Shown: positions 17,642 to 26,994 of the stretch, in pieces | How the letters are laid out: each line of letters starts with the position of its first letter | How positions within the stretch are numbered: the stretch's first letter is position 1 | From: Opitutia bacterium | GTDB taxonomy: Bacteria; Verrucomicrobiota; Verrucomicrobiia; Opitutales; Opitutaceae | Reading direction: 5' to 3' | Assembly (NCBI GenBank): GCA_016199925.1 | Contig: JACQFT010000082.1 | Coordinates: 1 to 64,000 of the forward strand | Length of the DNA: 64,000 bases | Position numbers and translations under genes: made by a program | Notes under the pieces: model-generated | Database searches by the model: none | The model's input: the letters and a program-made list of their open reading frames with translations, nothing else | What the model was told of the DNA's origin: nothing

Positions 17642-20290
17642 ATGAATCTCCTCCGCCGCCTGCGGCATCTGTTTCGCCGCCGCCAGACCGAAGCCGACAT
17701 GGCCGAGGAGATGCGCTTCCACCTCGAGCAACGCGCCGCAGATTTTACCGCCGAAGGCTTGCCATCCGCCGACGCGCGGTTCGCCGCCCAGCGCAAATTC
17801 GGCAACGTGGCCAGCATCCAGGAGCAGGCGCGCGCAGCGCGCGGCTGGCGCGGACTGGAGAATTTCGTCCTGGACCTCCGCCTCGGCGTGCGCGCGCTGG
17901 TCAAGTCGCCCGGCTTCTCCCTGCTCGCCCTCATCACCCTCGGCCTCGGCATCGGGGCCAACACGGCCATGTTCAGCCTGTTCAACGGCACCTTGTTGAA
18001 GCCGCTGCCCTACCCCGACAGCGCGCAGTTGGTCCGCGTTTACCGCGCCACCGCGCAAAATCGCGACGGTCATTTCTCGCCGGCCGACCTGCTTGCTTTC
18101 CAGCGCGCCATGCCCGGGCACGGCGAAGTCTCCGCCTATGCCATTGCGAGCGCGAGCCTCGCGGAGCCGGGCCATCCCGCCGAATTCACTGTCGCCGCCC
18201 GCTGTTCCGCGAACCTCTTTTCCCTGCTCGGCCTCCGCCCGCAACTCGGGCGCGAATTCCGCCCGGAGGAGGACACGCCCGGCCGCGGCCGCGTCGTCCT
18301 CCTCAGCCAGCGCGCCTGGATCAATCGCTTCGGCGGCAAGCCCGACATCATCGGTCGCTCCGTCCGGATCGACGGCGAACCGCACGAAGTCATCGGCGTG
18401 CTGCCGGAGACGTTCAACGACTGGCGCCACCTGGGCACCGTCGATATTTTTCGGCCGCTGGCGTTCACGCCGGAACAAGCCGCCGACCGCACCGGCACGT
18501 ATCTCCGGATCCTCGTCCGGCGCGCCACGGGGCAGTCGCCGGCCGAGCTCGCCAGCTTCGTCGCCAACTTCGGGGCGCGACTCGCCGCCGGGTATCCCGC
18601 GGTGAACGCCGAAAGCTCCTGGCGCGCCGACTCGCTGCGCGACCGCATCCTCCCCACCGCCGCCCCGGCGATGATCGGCATGATGGTCGCCCTCTCGGGC
18701 CTGGTGTTGCTCATCGCCTGCTCCAACCTCGCGAACCTGCTCCTCGCCCGCACCATGGCCCGTGCCCGGGAGTTCGCCGTGCGCGCCGCCCTCGGAGCCT
18801 CGCGCACCCAGTTGCTGCGGCCGCTGCTGGCTGAGGCGCTGCTGCTGGCGCTCGCCGGCGGCGCTTGCGCGGTCGTCCTCGCCTCGTGGTTCCACGACTT
18901 CCTGGCGATGCGATTCAGGGACAACGGAGACCAGGTCGTCATCGCGTTCGGCTGGCCGGTCTTGGCCTGGGCGTTCGCCGCCTCGCTCGTGACTGCCGTG
19001 GCCTTTGGTCTGGCGCCAGGACTGTTCGCCCTGCGCCTCGACCTGAATCAAACCCTGAAAAGCGGCGGCCACGGCGCGACCGGAGGCCCGGGACACCGGC
19101 GCTTCCGCCAGTTCCTCATCGTCGGCCAGTTCACCGTCGCCATGATACTGCTCGCCGCCGCCGGCGTCTATATCCGCGGACTCCACGAGCTGAACAACCG
19201 CCGTTCCGGCTGGGAATCGGACAATCTCATCACCGGCACGGTTCTCCTGCCCGCCGGGCAATACGCCGACGCGGAGAAAATCTCGGCCTTCCACCGCCTC
19301 ACGCTGGAGCGCCTGGCGGCCCTGCCCGGCGTCGCCTCGGTCAGCATCTCGTCGTTCACCCCGTTCTTCAACTGGACCGACGTGCGGAAATTTTTCGTCG
19401 AAGGCCGCGATCGACCGCAACCCGGGCACGAACCCGCTGCGGCGGTCAATTGCGTGAGCCCGCAGTATTTCGACGCCGTCGGCACGCGGGTGCTGGCCGG
19501 CCGCGCCTTCCGCGAGCGCGACAACGCCGCCTCGACCAAGGTTTATATCCTCAGCGAAACCACCGCCCGCACGCTGTTCGGCGGGGAGAATCCCATCGGC
19601 CGGCGCCTCGCGCAGACGAACGGGGCGGGCAGTGACGATCTCCGCTGGGGCGAGGTGGTCGGAGTCGTGCGCGACGTGGAATCGTCCACGTCTGACGCCA
19701 ATCCCGTGCGCTTCCATCTTTACCAGCCGATGGCGCAGGAACCGCGGCGCCAGTTTGAAATCTCGGTGCGCACCGCGGGCGTGGCACCGGCCTCCCTCGC
19801 GGACAGCATTCGCGCGGCGGTCGCCAGCCTCGATCCCGACCTGCCCGTGCGCCAGCTCCAGCCCGCCGACCTCACCATCGAGCGCGCCAACTCCGGGACC
19901 GCGGTCGGTCGCGACATCATCTCGGGCATGGCGGTGCTCGGACTCGCGCTCGCCTCGCTCGGCATCTACGGCATCATCGCCCGCACGATGGCCCAGCGCA
20001 CCGGCGAGTTCGCCATCCGCCTCGCGCTCGGCGCGACTCTCGGCAACATCACGCGGATCGTCCTCACCAGCGGGGTGAAACTGGCCTGCCTGGGCTCGGT
20101 CCTCGGCCTGCTCGGCGCGGTTGGTGCTGTCCGGGTCGTCGCCGCCGGCAATCCCAACATGCGCATGAACAGCACCGCCGTCCTGATCGGCTCCACTCTT
20201 TTGCTCGTCGCCGTCGCTCTGCTCGCCTGTTGGCTCCCCGCCCGCCGTGCCGGCCGGATCGACGCCGTGAACGCCCTCCGCGCCGAGTAG
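17642..20290 (+). CDS. ADOP-type ABC transporter permease (tandem paralogue)
   Basis: Close similarity to 14792-17446 throughout, ends CWLPARRAGRIDAVNALRAE. Confidence 0.92.
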   Translation: MNLLRRLRHLFRRRQTEADMAEEMRFHLEQRAADFTAEGLPSADARFAAQRKFGNVASIQEQARAARGWRGLENFVLDLRLGVRALVKSPGFSLLALITLGLGIGANTAMFSLFNGTLLKPLPYPDSAQLVRVYRATAQNRDGHFSPADLLAFQRAMPGHGEVSAYAIASASLAEPGHPAEFTVAARCSANLFSLLGLRPQLGREFRPEEDTPGRGRVVLLSQRAWINRFGGKPDIIGRSVRIDGEPHEVIGVLPETFNDWRHLGTVDIFRPLAFTPEQAADRTGTYLRILVRRATGQSPAELASFVANFGARLAAGYPAVNAESSWRADSLRDRILPTAAPAMIGMMVALSGLVLLIACSNLANLLLARTMARAREFAVRAALGASRTQLLRPLLAEALLLALAGGACAVVLASWFHDFLAMRFRDNGDQVVIAFGWPVLAWAFAASLVTAVAFGLAPGLFALRLDLNQTLKSGGHGATGGPGHRRFRQFLIVGQFTVAMILLAAAGVYIRGLHELNNRRSGWESDNLITGTVLLPAGQYADAEKISAFHRLTLERLAALPGVASVSISSFTPFFNWTDVRKFFVEGRDRPQPGHEPAAAVNCVSPQYFDAVGTRVLAGRAFRERDNAASTKVYILSETTARTLFGGENPIGRRLAQTNGAGSDDLRWGEVVGVVRDVESSTSDANPVRFHLYQPMAQEPRRQFEISVRTAGVAPASLADSIRAAVASLDPDLPVRQLQPADLTIERANSGTAVGRDIISGMAVLGLALASLGIYGIIARTMAQRTGEFAIRLALGATLGNITRIVLTSGVKLACLGSVLGLLGAVGAVRVVAAGNPNMRMNSTAVLIGSTLLLVAVALLACWLPARRAGRIDAVNALRAE

Positions 20291-20383
20291 CAAAAATCCC
20301 TCCTCCCTCTTCGGGCGAATTCTTCGCCCGGTCCGCCCGGCGCGCCCAGCGCCGTCCCTCCACCAACCAACCATCCGAATCCC

Positions 20384-21154
20384 ATGCCACTGTTCCTTCT
20401 CTTCCTCGCCCTCGTCACCTGCGCCTCGGCTGCCGCCAATCCCGCCGCCGCCCCGGCCGCGCAGGGAGCCGCCCAGCTCGCCAAAGGCGATGCCCAGGCC
20501 GCCGTCACCGCCTTTGAAAAGGCGGTCGAACTCGATCCCGCCAACAGCGATCTCCACCGCCAACTCGGCGACGCTTACGGCCTCGCCGCCCAACAAGGCG
20601 GCATGCTGTCGATGATGGGCCGGGCCAAGAAAAGCCGCCTCGCCTACGAAAAAGCCGTCGAGCTCGACCCGCAGAATCTCGAAGCCCGCAGCAGCCTGAT
20701 GTCGTTCTATCAAATGGCGCCGAGCCTGATGGGCGGCGGCCCCGACAAAGCCCGCGCGCAAGCCGCCGCGATCAAGAAACTCGACGACACGCGCGGCCGC
20801 GTGGCCTACGCCACGCTCTACGCGGGCGACAAGAAATACGCGGAAGCGTTCGCCGAGATCGAGGCCGCGCTCCAGTCCGCCCCCGCCGACTACGCCGCCC
20901 TCTACCAATTCGGTCGCATCGCCGCCCTCGCCGGCGAGCGCACCGACCGCGGCATCGCCGCGCTCCAGAAATGCCTCGCCCTCCCGCCCGCCCCCGGCGC
21001 CCCGGGCCACGACGCCGCCCACTGGCGCCTCGGCAACCTCTGGGAAAAGAAAGGCGATCCGGCCGCCGCCCGCGCCGCCTATCAAGCCTCGCTGAAAATC
21101 AACCCGCAGTTCCAGCAAGCGGCCGACGCACTGAAAAAACTCGGCCCGTCCTGA
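20384..21154 (+). CDS. tetratricopeptide-repeat protein, secreted/periplasmic
   Basis: Signal-like N-terminus, TPR motifs (AVTAFEKAVELDPANSDLHRQLGDAYGLA; AYEKAVELDPQNLEARSS). Confidence 0.85.
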   Translation: MPLFLLFLALVTCASAAANPAAAPAAQGAAQLAKGDAQAAVTAFEKAVELDPANSDLHRQLGDAYGLAAQQGGMLSMMGRAKKSRLAYEKAVELDPQNLEARSSLMSFYQMAPSLMGGGPDKARAQAAAIKKLDDTRGRVAYATLYAGDKKYAEAFAEIEAALQSAPADYAALYQFGRIAALAGERTDRGIAALQKCLALPPAPGAPGHDAAHWRLGNLWEKKGDPAAARAAYQASLKINPQFQQAADALKKLGPS

Positions 21155-21222
21155 AAACACTGCGGCCCGCGGCCGCCCAACCCGCGCATTGAATTTCCGC
21201 CGCCGCCTGCCACGCTGCGCGC

Positions 21223-21888
21223 ATGTCGTTTCGTCTCCGCTGGCTCGCGCCGTTTCTCGCCTTTGCCTTTCTCGCCGCCGGCCGTGCCGCGGAATCACGC
21301 GAGCCGAAAAACATTTACCTGCTCAAGCAGGAGCTGAAGAGCTACGTCGATTCGGGCCATTACATGCAGGACATCGCCGCCGTCGCCGCCGACGCGACGA
21401 AATGGATCGAGCAGCGAGTCGCTGCCGCCAAACCCGGCGAGCGTCTCGCGCTCATCCTCGACATCGACGAGACGATGCTCTCGAACCTCCCCGAAATCCG
21501 TCGCAACGATTTCGGCTACGTTCCTCCGTCGTGGTCGGCGTGGGTGCGGTCCGGCCAGGCGCCCGTCATCGCGCCGGTGCGCGAGGTTTTCCGCGCCGCG
21601 CGCCGGCTCGGCGTCGCCGTGCTCATCCTCACCGGCCGCGTCGAAAGCGACCGCGCGGGCACCGAGGCCAATCTCCGCGCCGCCGGCTACGACGGCTGGA
21701 CGCAACTGCACTTCAAGCCCGACGACGCGAAGGAAACGACCGGCGCGTTCAAGGCCGCGTGGCGCCGGCGGTTCGCCGCCGAAGGCTGGACGCTCATCGC
21801 GAACCTCGGCGATCAGGAGACCGATCTCGCCGGCGGATTCTCCGAGCGCACATTCAAACTCCCGAATCCCTTCTACCTCACAAAATGA
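21223..21888 (+). CDS. HAD-superfamily class B-like acid phosphatase
   Basis: LALILDIDETMLSNLPE (DxDET), VAVLILTGRVESDR, LIANLGDQETDLAGG. Confidence 0.88.
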   Translation: MSFRLRWLAPFLAFAFLAAGRAAESREPKNIYLLKQELKSYVDSGHYMQDIAAVAADATKWIEQRVAAAKPGERLALILDIDETMLSNLPEIRRNDFGYVPPSWSAWVRSGQAPVIAPVREVFRAARRLGVAVLILTGRVESDRAGTEANLRAAGYDGWTQLHFKPDDAKETTGAFKAAWRRRFAAEGWTLIANLGDQETDLAGGFSERTFKLPNPFYLTK

Positions 21889-22703
21889 ATCCTGGCGGTC
21901 TTCGCCTCTCCGGCCTGCTCCTTTCCGGTCTGCTCTCTCTGGCGGTATCGGCCGCGGCCGCCCTCCAGCCCGGCGCCATCTCCGAGTTCGTCGTCGAACT
22001 GCCGACCGAACTGCGCGCCCTCGCCGGCGGCCGGCGGCTCTCGAAAGTGCAGCACGCCCTCGTGGCCGTGGCGCTGCCCAAGGATTTCGATCCCGCGCGC
22101 ACGTGGCCCATCCTTGTGATCAGCGCGACGTCCGACCCGACCTTCAACTCGAGCCGCCGCCTGCTGCGCTCCTACGCCGAGACCGCCACCGCCGCGGGCT
22201 GGGTCGCCCTCGCGGCCGACCCGCAGGAAAAAATCTCGCCGGACGAGGACGGTCTCCCGCTGCGCTTCGCCCTCGTGGCGACCGCGCTCGGCGGCTTGGA
22301 AATCCAGTGGCCGGCCGGCGCCAAAGCCCCGCTGGCCTTCGGCGGATTCTCCGGCGGGGCCAAGCACTCGGGCTGGCTCGCGGCCGAGTTCGCCACGCAG
22401 GGGCAAGTCCCGCTCGGAGTTTTCCAAGCCGGCATCAACGAGGACACGCTGACGCCGGCCGCCCGGCAGTTCAAAGTGGCCAACGCGGCCTTCCGGCGCC
22501 TGCCCGTGTTTTTGCTCGGCGGCCGGACCGACGAGATCGCCCCGCCGGCCGCACACCACGCCGTCGAGCGCAGCCTCAAGCGCGCCGGCTTCCGCAACGT
22601 GCGCCTCGAATTCTTCGACGGCCCGCATGTCGTCGATCCGCGTCCGCTGCGCCTAGCCCTCGAGTGGTTCGCCGCCGAAGCCGCCAAACCCGCCGGTAAG
22701 TAG
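21885..22703 (+). CDS. alpha/beta-hydrolase-fold-like secreted protein
   Basis: ATGA overlap with upstream gene; signal peptide; FGGFSGGAKHSGWLA nucleophile-elbow-like motif, VFLLGGRTDEIAPP, FDGPHVV. Confidence 0.7.
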   Translation: MNPGGLRLSGLLLSGLLSLAVSAAAALQPGAISEFVVELPTELRALAGGRRLSKVQHALVAVALPKDFDPARTWPILVISATSDPTFNSSRRLLRSYAETATAAGWVALAADPQEKISPDEDGLPLRFALVATALGGLEIQWPAGAKAPLAFGGFSGGAKHSGWLAAEFATQGQVPLGVFQAGINEDTLTPAARQFKVANAAFRRLPVFLLGGRTDEIAPPAAHHAVERSLKRAGFRNVRLEFFDGPHVVDPRPLRLALEWFAAEAAKPAGK

Positions 22704-22837
22704 CGCCGCGCGACTCCTGATATTTTGTGGGGACGCGGCGCCCTCGCCGCGTTTCGCCCGCCGACCGGAGCGGCGCCGCCCCGGCTCCACCCGGCAGTCG
22801 GCAGGGCGGCTTCGTCGCGAGCGGAAAAACTCCCGCG

Positions 22838-23596
22838 CTACCGCGCCGCGCCGCGAACCAACTCGGCGAACGCCGCCAAGTCCTCCGGCGCCACGTCGGA
22901 GACCGCGGCGAAGTTCAACCCGCCCGCCGACCAACCCCGGATCGAGTAGCCGTCGGCGGAGAACGCGCCGCTCAACGGCGCCGGCGGCCCGGCCCACACT
23001 TGGAGGTCAATCGTGTGCCGGCGCCGGCCATAGACCAGCGTCGCGACCGTGCGGCCGGCGAGCCGTTCCAGGCGCCCGCCGACGAGCGGAAAACCTTGCG
23101 CGGCGAGATCGGGCACCTGCGGCGCGAAATCCACTTTGCCGGCGAACCACGGCTTGACCGTGTGCTGGTCCGAAGACGCCACGTCGATCAAATGGCCGGT
23201 GAGCCGCGCGCGCACGTGCGCGGCCGTCAGCTCGCCGAGCAACGCCGTGCGTTGCGCGTGTTGCCCGCCGAAATAATAACCGGCCGACGCCGCCACCGCG
23301 ACACTCGCGGCGAGCGCGAGCCACCGGTTCGCCCCGCGCGGCCAGCCGCGTGACTTCGGTGGCATCGCGTCTTCGGCTTCGCGCCACGCCGCGCGGATGC
23401 TCGCGGTCAGCTCGGGCGGGGCGCGGTGCCGCGTCAGCAGCGCCTGCCGTTGCCGGCGCTGCTCGGTCAATTCGAGCGCCAGGGCGGCGCAGCCGGCGCA
23501 GGTTTCGAGATGCGCCGCGACAGCGGCGTCATGCACGACGTCGAGTTCCTCGTCGAGGTGCGCATCGAGCAGCGGGCGGGCTTCATTGCAGTCCAT
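22838..23596 (-). CDS. anti-sigma factor (zf-HC2-like), one TM
   Basis: MDCNEARPLLDAHLDEELDVVHDAAVAAHLETCAGCAAL; adjacent to sigma factor. Confidence 0.85.
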   Translation of the reverse strand: MDCNEARPLLDAHLDEELDVVHDAAVAAHLETCAGCAALALELTEQRRQRQALLTRHRAPPELTASIRAAWREAEDAMPPKSRGWPRGANRWLALAASVAVAASAGYYFGGQHAQRTALLGELTAAHVRARLTGHLIDVASSDQHTVKPWFAGKVDFAPQVPDLAAQGFPLVGGRLERLAGRTVATLVYGRRRHTIDLQVWAGPPAPLSGAFSADGYSIRGWSAGGLNFAAVSDVAPEDLAAFAELVRGAAR

Positions 23597-24110
23597 GGGA
23601 ATCCTCCGGGGCCGGCGGTTGTTTCAATTCGCGTTGCAGGCGCAACCGGGCGCGGGCGAGGCGCGACATGACCGTGCCGAGCGGGATGCCGACGACGGTG
23701 GCGATTTCCTTGTAGGAAAGATCCTCGAGTTCGTGGAGCACGATGACCTCCCGCATCTCCTCGGGCAGCGCCGCGAGGGCGGCGTCGAGCCGCGCGTGGT
23801 CCGCTTCGCGGCGGGCCTGCGCGGCAGTTTCGGCCGCGGCGTCGACCGCCCCGTGCTGGAGCTCGTCGAACGCTTCCGGCGACTTCTCGCGGCGGACCTG
23901 GCGCAGGCGGGTGTAGCAGACGTTGCGCACGATGGTGAGCAGCCAGGCGCGGCCGTCGCCGCCGCGGAAACGGTCGCGCGCCTGGAACGCGCGGAGGCAG
24001 GCGTCCTGCACGGAGTCGCGCGCGTCGTGCTCGTCGCGCAGCAGCCAGCGCGCGAGATTGTAGGCCGCGTCGAGATGCGGGAGCAGGCTTTGTTCAAAGG
24101 GCGTGTTCAC
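23583..24110 (-). CDS. ECF RNA polymerase sigma factor
   Basis: ARDSVQDACLRAFQARDRFRGGDGRAWLLTIVRNVCYTRLR; LEDLSYKEIATVVGIPLGTVMSRLARARLRLQREL. Confidence 0.93.
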   Translation of the reverse strand: MNTPFEQSLLPHLDAAYNLARWLLRDEHDARDSVQDACLRAFQARDRFRGGDGRAWLLTIVRNVCYTRLRQVRREKSPEAFDELQHGAVDAAAETAAQARREADHARLDAALAALPEEMREVIVLHELEDLSYKEIATVVGIPLGTVMSRLARARLRLQRELKQPPAPEDSHGLQ

Positions 24111-24276
24111 GGCGGAGCGGGCGGCGCGGGAGCGGACAAGAGGCCATCAAGAGAGGATACGCCGGCGGATCGATATTATTCCCTCGCGCCGGCTTTATTC
24201 GCCGCCGGCCGGTTTTTTCCTGCGCCGACGGAATTTTCGCCCGGCCCCGGCGTATCCTTCCACAACCCCGATTCCC

Positions 24277-25245
24277 ATGAACGACTTCATTCTCCACGAC
24301 GACCACCACGACGGCATCGACCGCCGCGGCTTTCTGAGATGCATGGCGTGGGCCGGCACCGGCGTGGTCTGGACGCTGAGCAGCGGCGTCCTCTCCTCGC
24401 GCGTGCTGGGCCAGGTGGCCGCCACGCCCGCCGCCGCGTTGCCCGCCGGCCAGTTGCACTTCGTGCAGATCAGCGACAGCCACATCGGTTTCAAGAAGCC
24501 CGCCAACCTCGACGTCGCCGGCACGTTTCGCGAGACGGTCGCGCGCATCAACGCCCTGCCGCAGACGCCGGAGTTCATTTTGCACACGGGCGATCTCACG
24601 CATCTGGCCGAGGCGGCCGAGTTCGACACCCTCGAGCAACTGCTGCGCGAATGCCGCACCAAACAGATTTTCTACGTGCCCGGCGAGCACGACATCCTCA
24701 GCGACAACGGCGCGCAATACCGCGAGCGCTTCGGCCGCGGCTCGCTCGGAGCCGGCTGGCACAGCCACGACCAGCACGGCGTGCATTTCATCGGCCTCGT
24801 CAACGTCGCCACCATTTCCGAAGGCGGGCTCGGCGTGCTCGGCGAGGAGCAGCTCGCGTGGCTGGCCAAGGACGTCGCCGCGCTCTCCAGCGAGACGCCC
24901 GTCGTCGTCTATGCCCACATCCCCCTCTGGTCCGTCTATCCGCAATGGGGCTGGGGCACGCAGGACGCCGCGCGCGCCCTCGCGCTGCTGAAACGCTTCG
25001 GCTCCGTCACCGTGCTGAACGGCCACATCCATCAGGCGCTGCAAAAGATCGAGGGCAACGTGACGTTCCACACCGCGTGCTCCACGGCGTTCCCGCAGCC
25101 CGCACCCGGCACCGCCGCGAAGGCCGGCCCGATGCTGGTCGAAGCCTCACGCCTGCGCTCGACGCTCGGTCTCACCCAGGTGAGCTATCTCGAGATCGCC
25201 TCGCCGCTCGCCATCGTGGACTCGACTCTCGCCGACCCGGGCTGA
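24277..25245 (+). CDS. metallophosphoesterase with Tat-like N-terminus
   Basis: DRRGFLRCMAWAGTG; FVQISDSHIGF, ILHTGDLTH, YVPGEHD, LNGHIHQ motifs. Confidence 0.88.
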   Translation: MNDFILHDDHHDGIDRRGFLRCMAWAGTGVVWTLSSGVLSSRVLGQVAATPAAALPAGQLHFVQISDSHIGFKKPANLDVAGTFRETVARINALPQTPEFILHTGDLTHLAEAAEFDTLEQLLRECRTKQIFYVPGEHDILSDNGAQYRERFGRGSLGAGWHSHDQHGVHFIGLVNVATISEGGLGVLGEEQLAWLAKDVAALSSETPVVVYAHIPLWSVYPQWGWGTQDAARALALLKRFGSVTVLNGHIHQALQKIEGNVTFHTACSTAFPQPAPGTAAKAGPMLVEASRLRSTLGLTQVSYLEIASPLAIVDSTLADPG

Positions 25246-25251
25246 GCACGC

Positions 25252-25677
25252 ATGGAACCGGGCCTCTGGGCGGAGGTGCATGGTGCGACCACGCATTTCC
25301 CCATCGCACTGATCTTTGCCGCCGCGCTCGCCGACACCGCGGCGGTCGTCTGGTGGGCGCGTCCGGCGGCCGGCCGGCTCCGCGCGGCCGGCGCCTACGC
25401 GATCTTCGCCGCGGCACTCGGCAGCGTGCCGGCGGTGGTGTCGGGCCTCGTCCTGACGCGCGGCGAGATGCTCGGTGCCGGCGCGCTGCGCTGGCACCAC
25501 CTGTTCGCCTGGCCCGCGTTTACGCTGCTCATCGCCGTGGCCGTCTGGCGTGCGTTGCGCGGCGCCGCGCTGACCCGCGGCGGCTGCGCCGGCTGCCTCG
25601 TCGCCCTCTATGCGCTCGCCGCGCTGATCGCCGCCACCGGCCGCTGGGGCGGCGAACTCCTGCACGCCTTCCCATGA
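25252..25677 (+). CDS. DUF2231-like membrane protein
   Basis: HGATTHFPIALIFAAALADTAA..., 4 TM. Confidence 0.75.
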   Translation: MEPGLWAEVHGATTHFPIALIFAAALADTAAVVWWARPAAGRLRAAGAYAIFAAALGSVPAVVSGLVLTRGEMLGAGALRWHHLFAWPAFTLLIAVAVWRALRGAALTRGGCAGCLVALYALAALIAATGRWGGELLHAFP

Positions 25678-26063
25678 CGCCCCGGCGCGCCCTCGTCTTC
25701 AGCGTGGCCAGTGCCGCCGCCGCGCTCGGCGGTGCGACCGCGCTGGCACACGCGTTGCAGGTCCGCGCGGCGGCGCGCTCGCACGAGTTGCCGCCGTGGA
25801 CGCCGTTGCCCGCGCCCGCGGGCCTCACGCCGGCCGAACTCCGCGACACCGGCCGCAAACTTTTCCTCAACAGTTGCGCCCACTGCCACGGGAAAGATGC
25901 GCGCGGCGACGAGGGGCCCGACCTGCACGCACTCGACGTCAGCGACCGCCGCATCGCCACGGTTGTGCGCCGGGGCATCAAGGGCGAGATGCCCTCCTTC
26001 GCGAAGAAACTTTCCCCCGCCGACACCGCCGCCTTGATCGCCTACCTGCGCACGCTGGAGTAG
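25674..26063 (+). CDS. c-type cytochrome, single haem
   Basis: GRKLFLNSCAHCHGKDARGDEGPDL (CxxCH), MPSFAKKLSPADTAALIAYLRTLE; ATGA overlap with upstream gene. Confidence 0.92.
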   Translation: MTPRRALVFSVASAAAALGGATALAHALQVRAAARSHELPPWTPLPAPAGLTPAELRDTGRKLFLNSCAHCHGKDARGDEGPDLHALDVSDRRIATVVRRGIKGEMPSFAKKLSPADTAALIAYLRTLE

Positions 26064-26189
26064 CGCGGCGGCGGACGGCACGAACAGTTCCTTTGGATCC
26101 GATTTCCCGTGCTTGCTCCGGCTTGGCTTGAATCTGTGGGAGCGAGCGGCAGCGGCGGAGAGCACCCTGGAGTTCTCTCCGGGGGCCCG

Positions 26190-26558
26190 CTACTTCGCGG
26201 TCGACAGCACGAAGCCGTTGCCCTCGCTGTCCCTGAACGTCGCGAACGTGCCCCACGGCTGCTTTTGCGGCGGACCGTCGAACGGCACGCCGCGGGCCAG
26301 CAACTCGGCGTAGGATTTCTCCACGTCGTCGGTCCAAAACGAGATGCCGGAAAACGTGCCGACGCGGTTCTCGTGCCCGTCCGGCGTAAACAGCGTCACG
26401 CGTGTCTCGGCCTTCGGGATGCGCAGCTCGATCCAGCGTTGCTTCCCGTCGAAGGGTTGGTCGGTGATGATCGTGAAACCGAGTTTCTCAGTGTAGAAAT
26501 CAAGCGCGCGCCCCTGGTCGCGCACCGGGATGGAGACGAATTTGATGCCGTGGATCAT
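26190..26558 (-). CDS. VOC (glyoxalase/bleomycin-resistance) family protein
   Basis: IKFVSIPVRDQGRALDFYTEKLGFTIITDQPF...FRDSEGNGFVL. Confidence 0.9.
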   Translation of the reverse strand: MIHGIKFVSIPVRDQGRALDFYTEKLGFTIITDQPFDGKQRWIELRIPKAETRVTLFTPDGHENRVGTFSGISFWTDDVEKSYAELLARGVPFDGPPQKQPWGTFATFRDSEGNGFVLSTAK

Positions 26559-26678
26559 GGTGCGGCCAGCCTACCCTCCGCGCCGCCGGCGTCGAGCGGC
26601 GAGGTGCGCTCCCGCCGGGAAAGTGCTGTCCTTTTATCGGCATAGCCGCTATGCCCTGCTCCTTCCCGCTCCTCCCCC

Positions 26679-26987
26679 ATGCCCCGCTTTCGCCGCCCCG
26701 TGCCGATCGACGCCTATGTGCTCGACGTGCTGCTCCGCGACCTCGTCGGCCACGACCAGCAGCCGTCGGCGTTCCTGGTCTATCTTTTCCTCTCCGGCGT
26801 GGCCGCGCGGCAGCGCTGGCGACCCGTCGCCCGCAGTCTGCGCGAACTGGCCGACGACACCGGCCTCTCGAAAAGCGCCGTGCAGACCGCGCTCGCCACG
26901 CTGCAACGCCGCGAGTTGGTCGCGACCAAGCGCGACCACGCCACGGCGGTGCCGCGCCATCGCGTGCTGCGGCCCTGGCGCCGTTGA
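26679..26987 (+). CDS. winged-helix HTH domain protein
   Basis: RSLRELADDTGLSKSAVQTALATLQRRELVATKR. Confidence 0.75.
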   Translation: MPRFRRPVPIDAYVLDVLLRDLVGHDQQPSAFLVYLFLSGVAARQRWRPVARSLRELADDTGLSKSAVQTALATLQRRELVATKRDHATAVPRHRVLRPWRR

Positions 26988-26994
26988 CCCGCGC

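Noticed and set aside
14414-21298. 2294-aa minus-strand ORF
   Set aside because: Antisense shadow of PadR, two ADOP permeases, TPR and phosphatase genes in high-GC DNA; Gly/Glu/Arg/Ala-rich with no recognisable domain.
23397-25673. 5' part of the 888-aa plus-strand ORF 23397-26063
   Set aside because: Only the 3' part from ATG 25674 (cytochrome c) is real; upstream is the wrong frame across sigma, anti-sigma and metallophosphoesterase genes.
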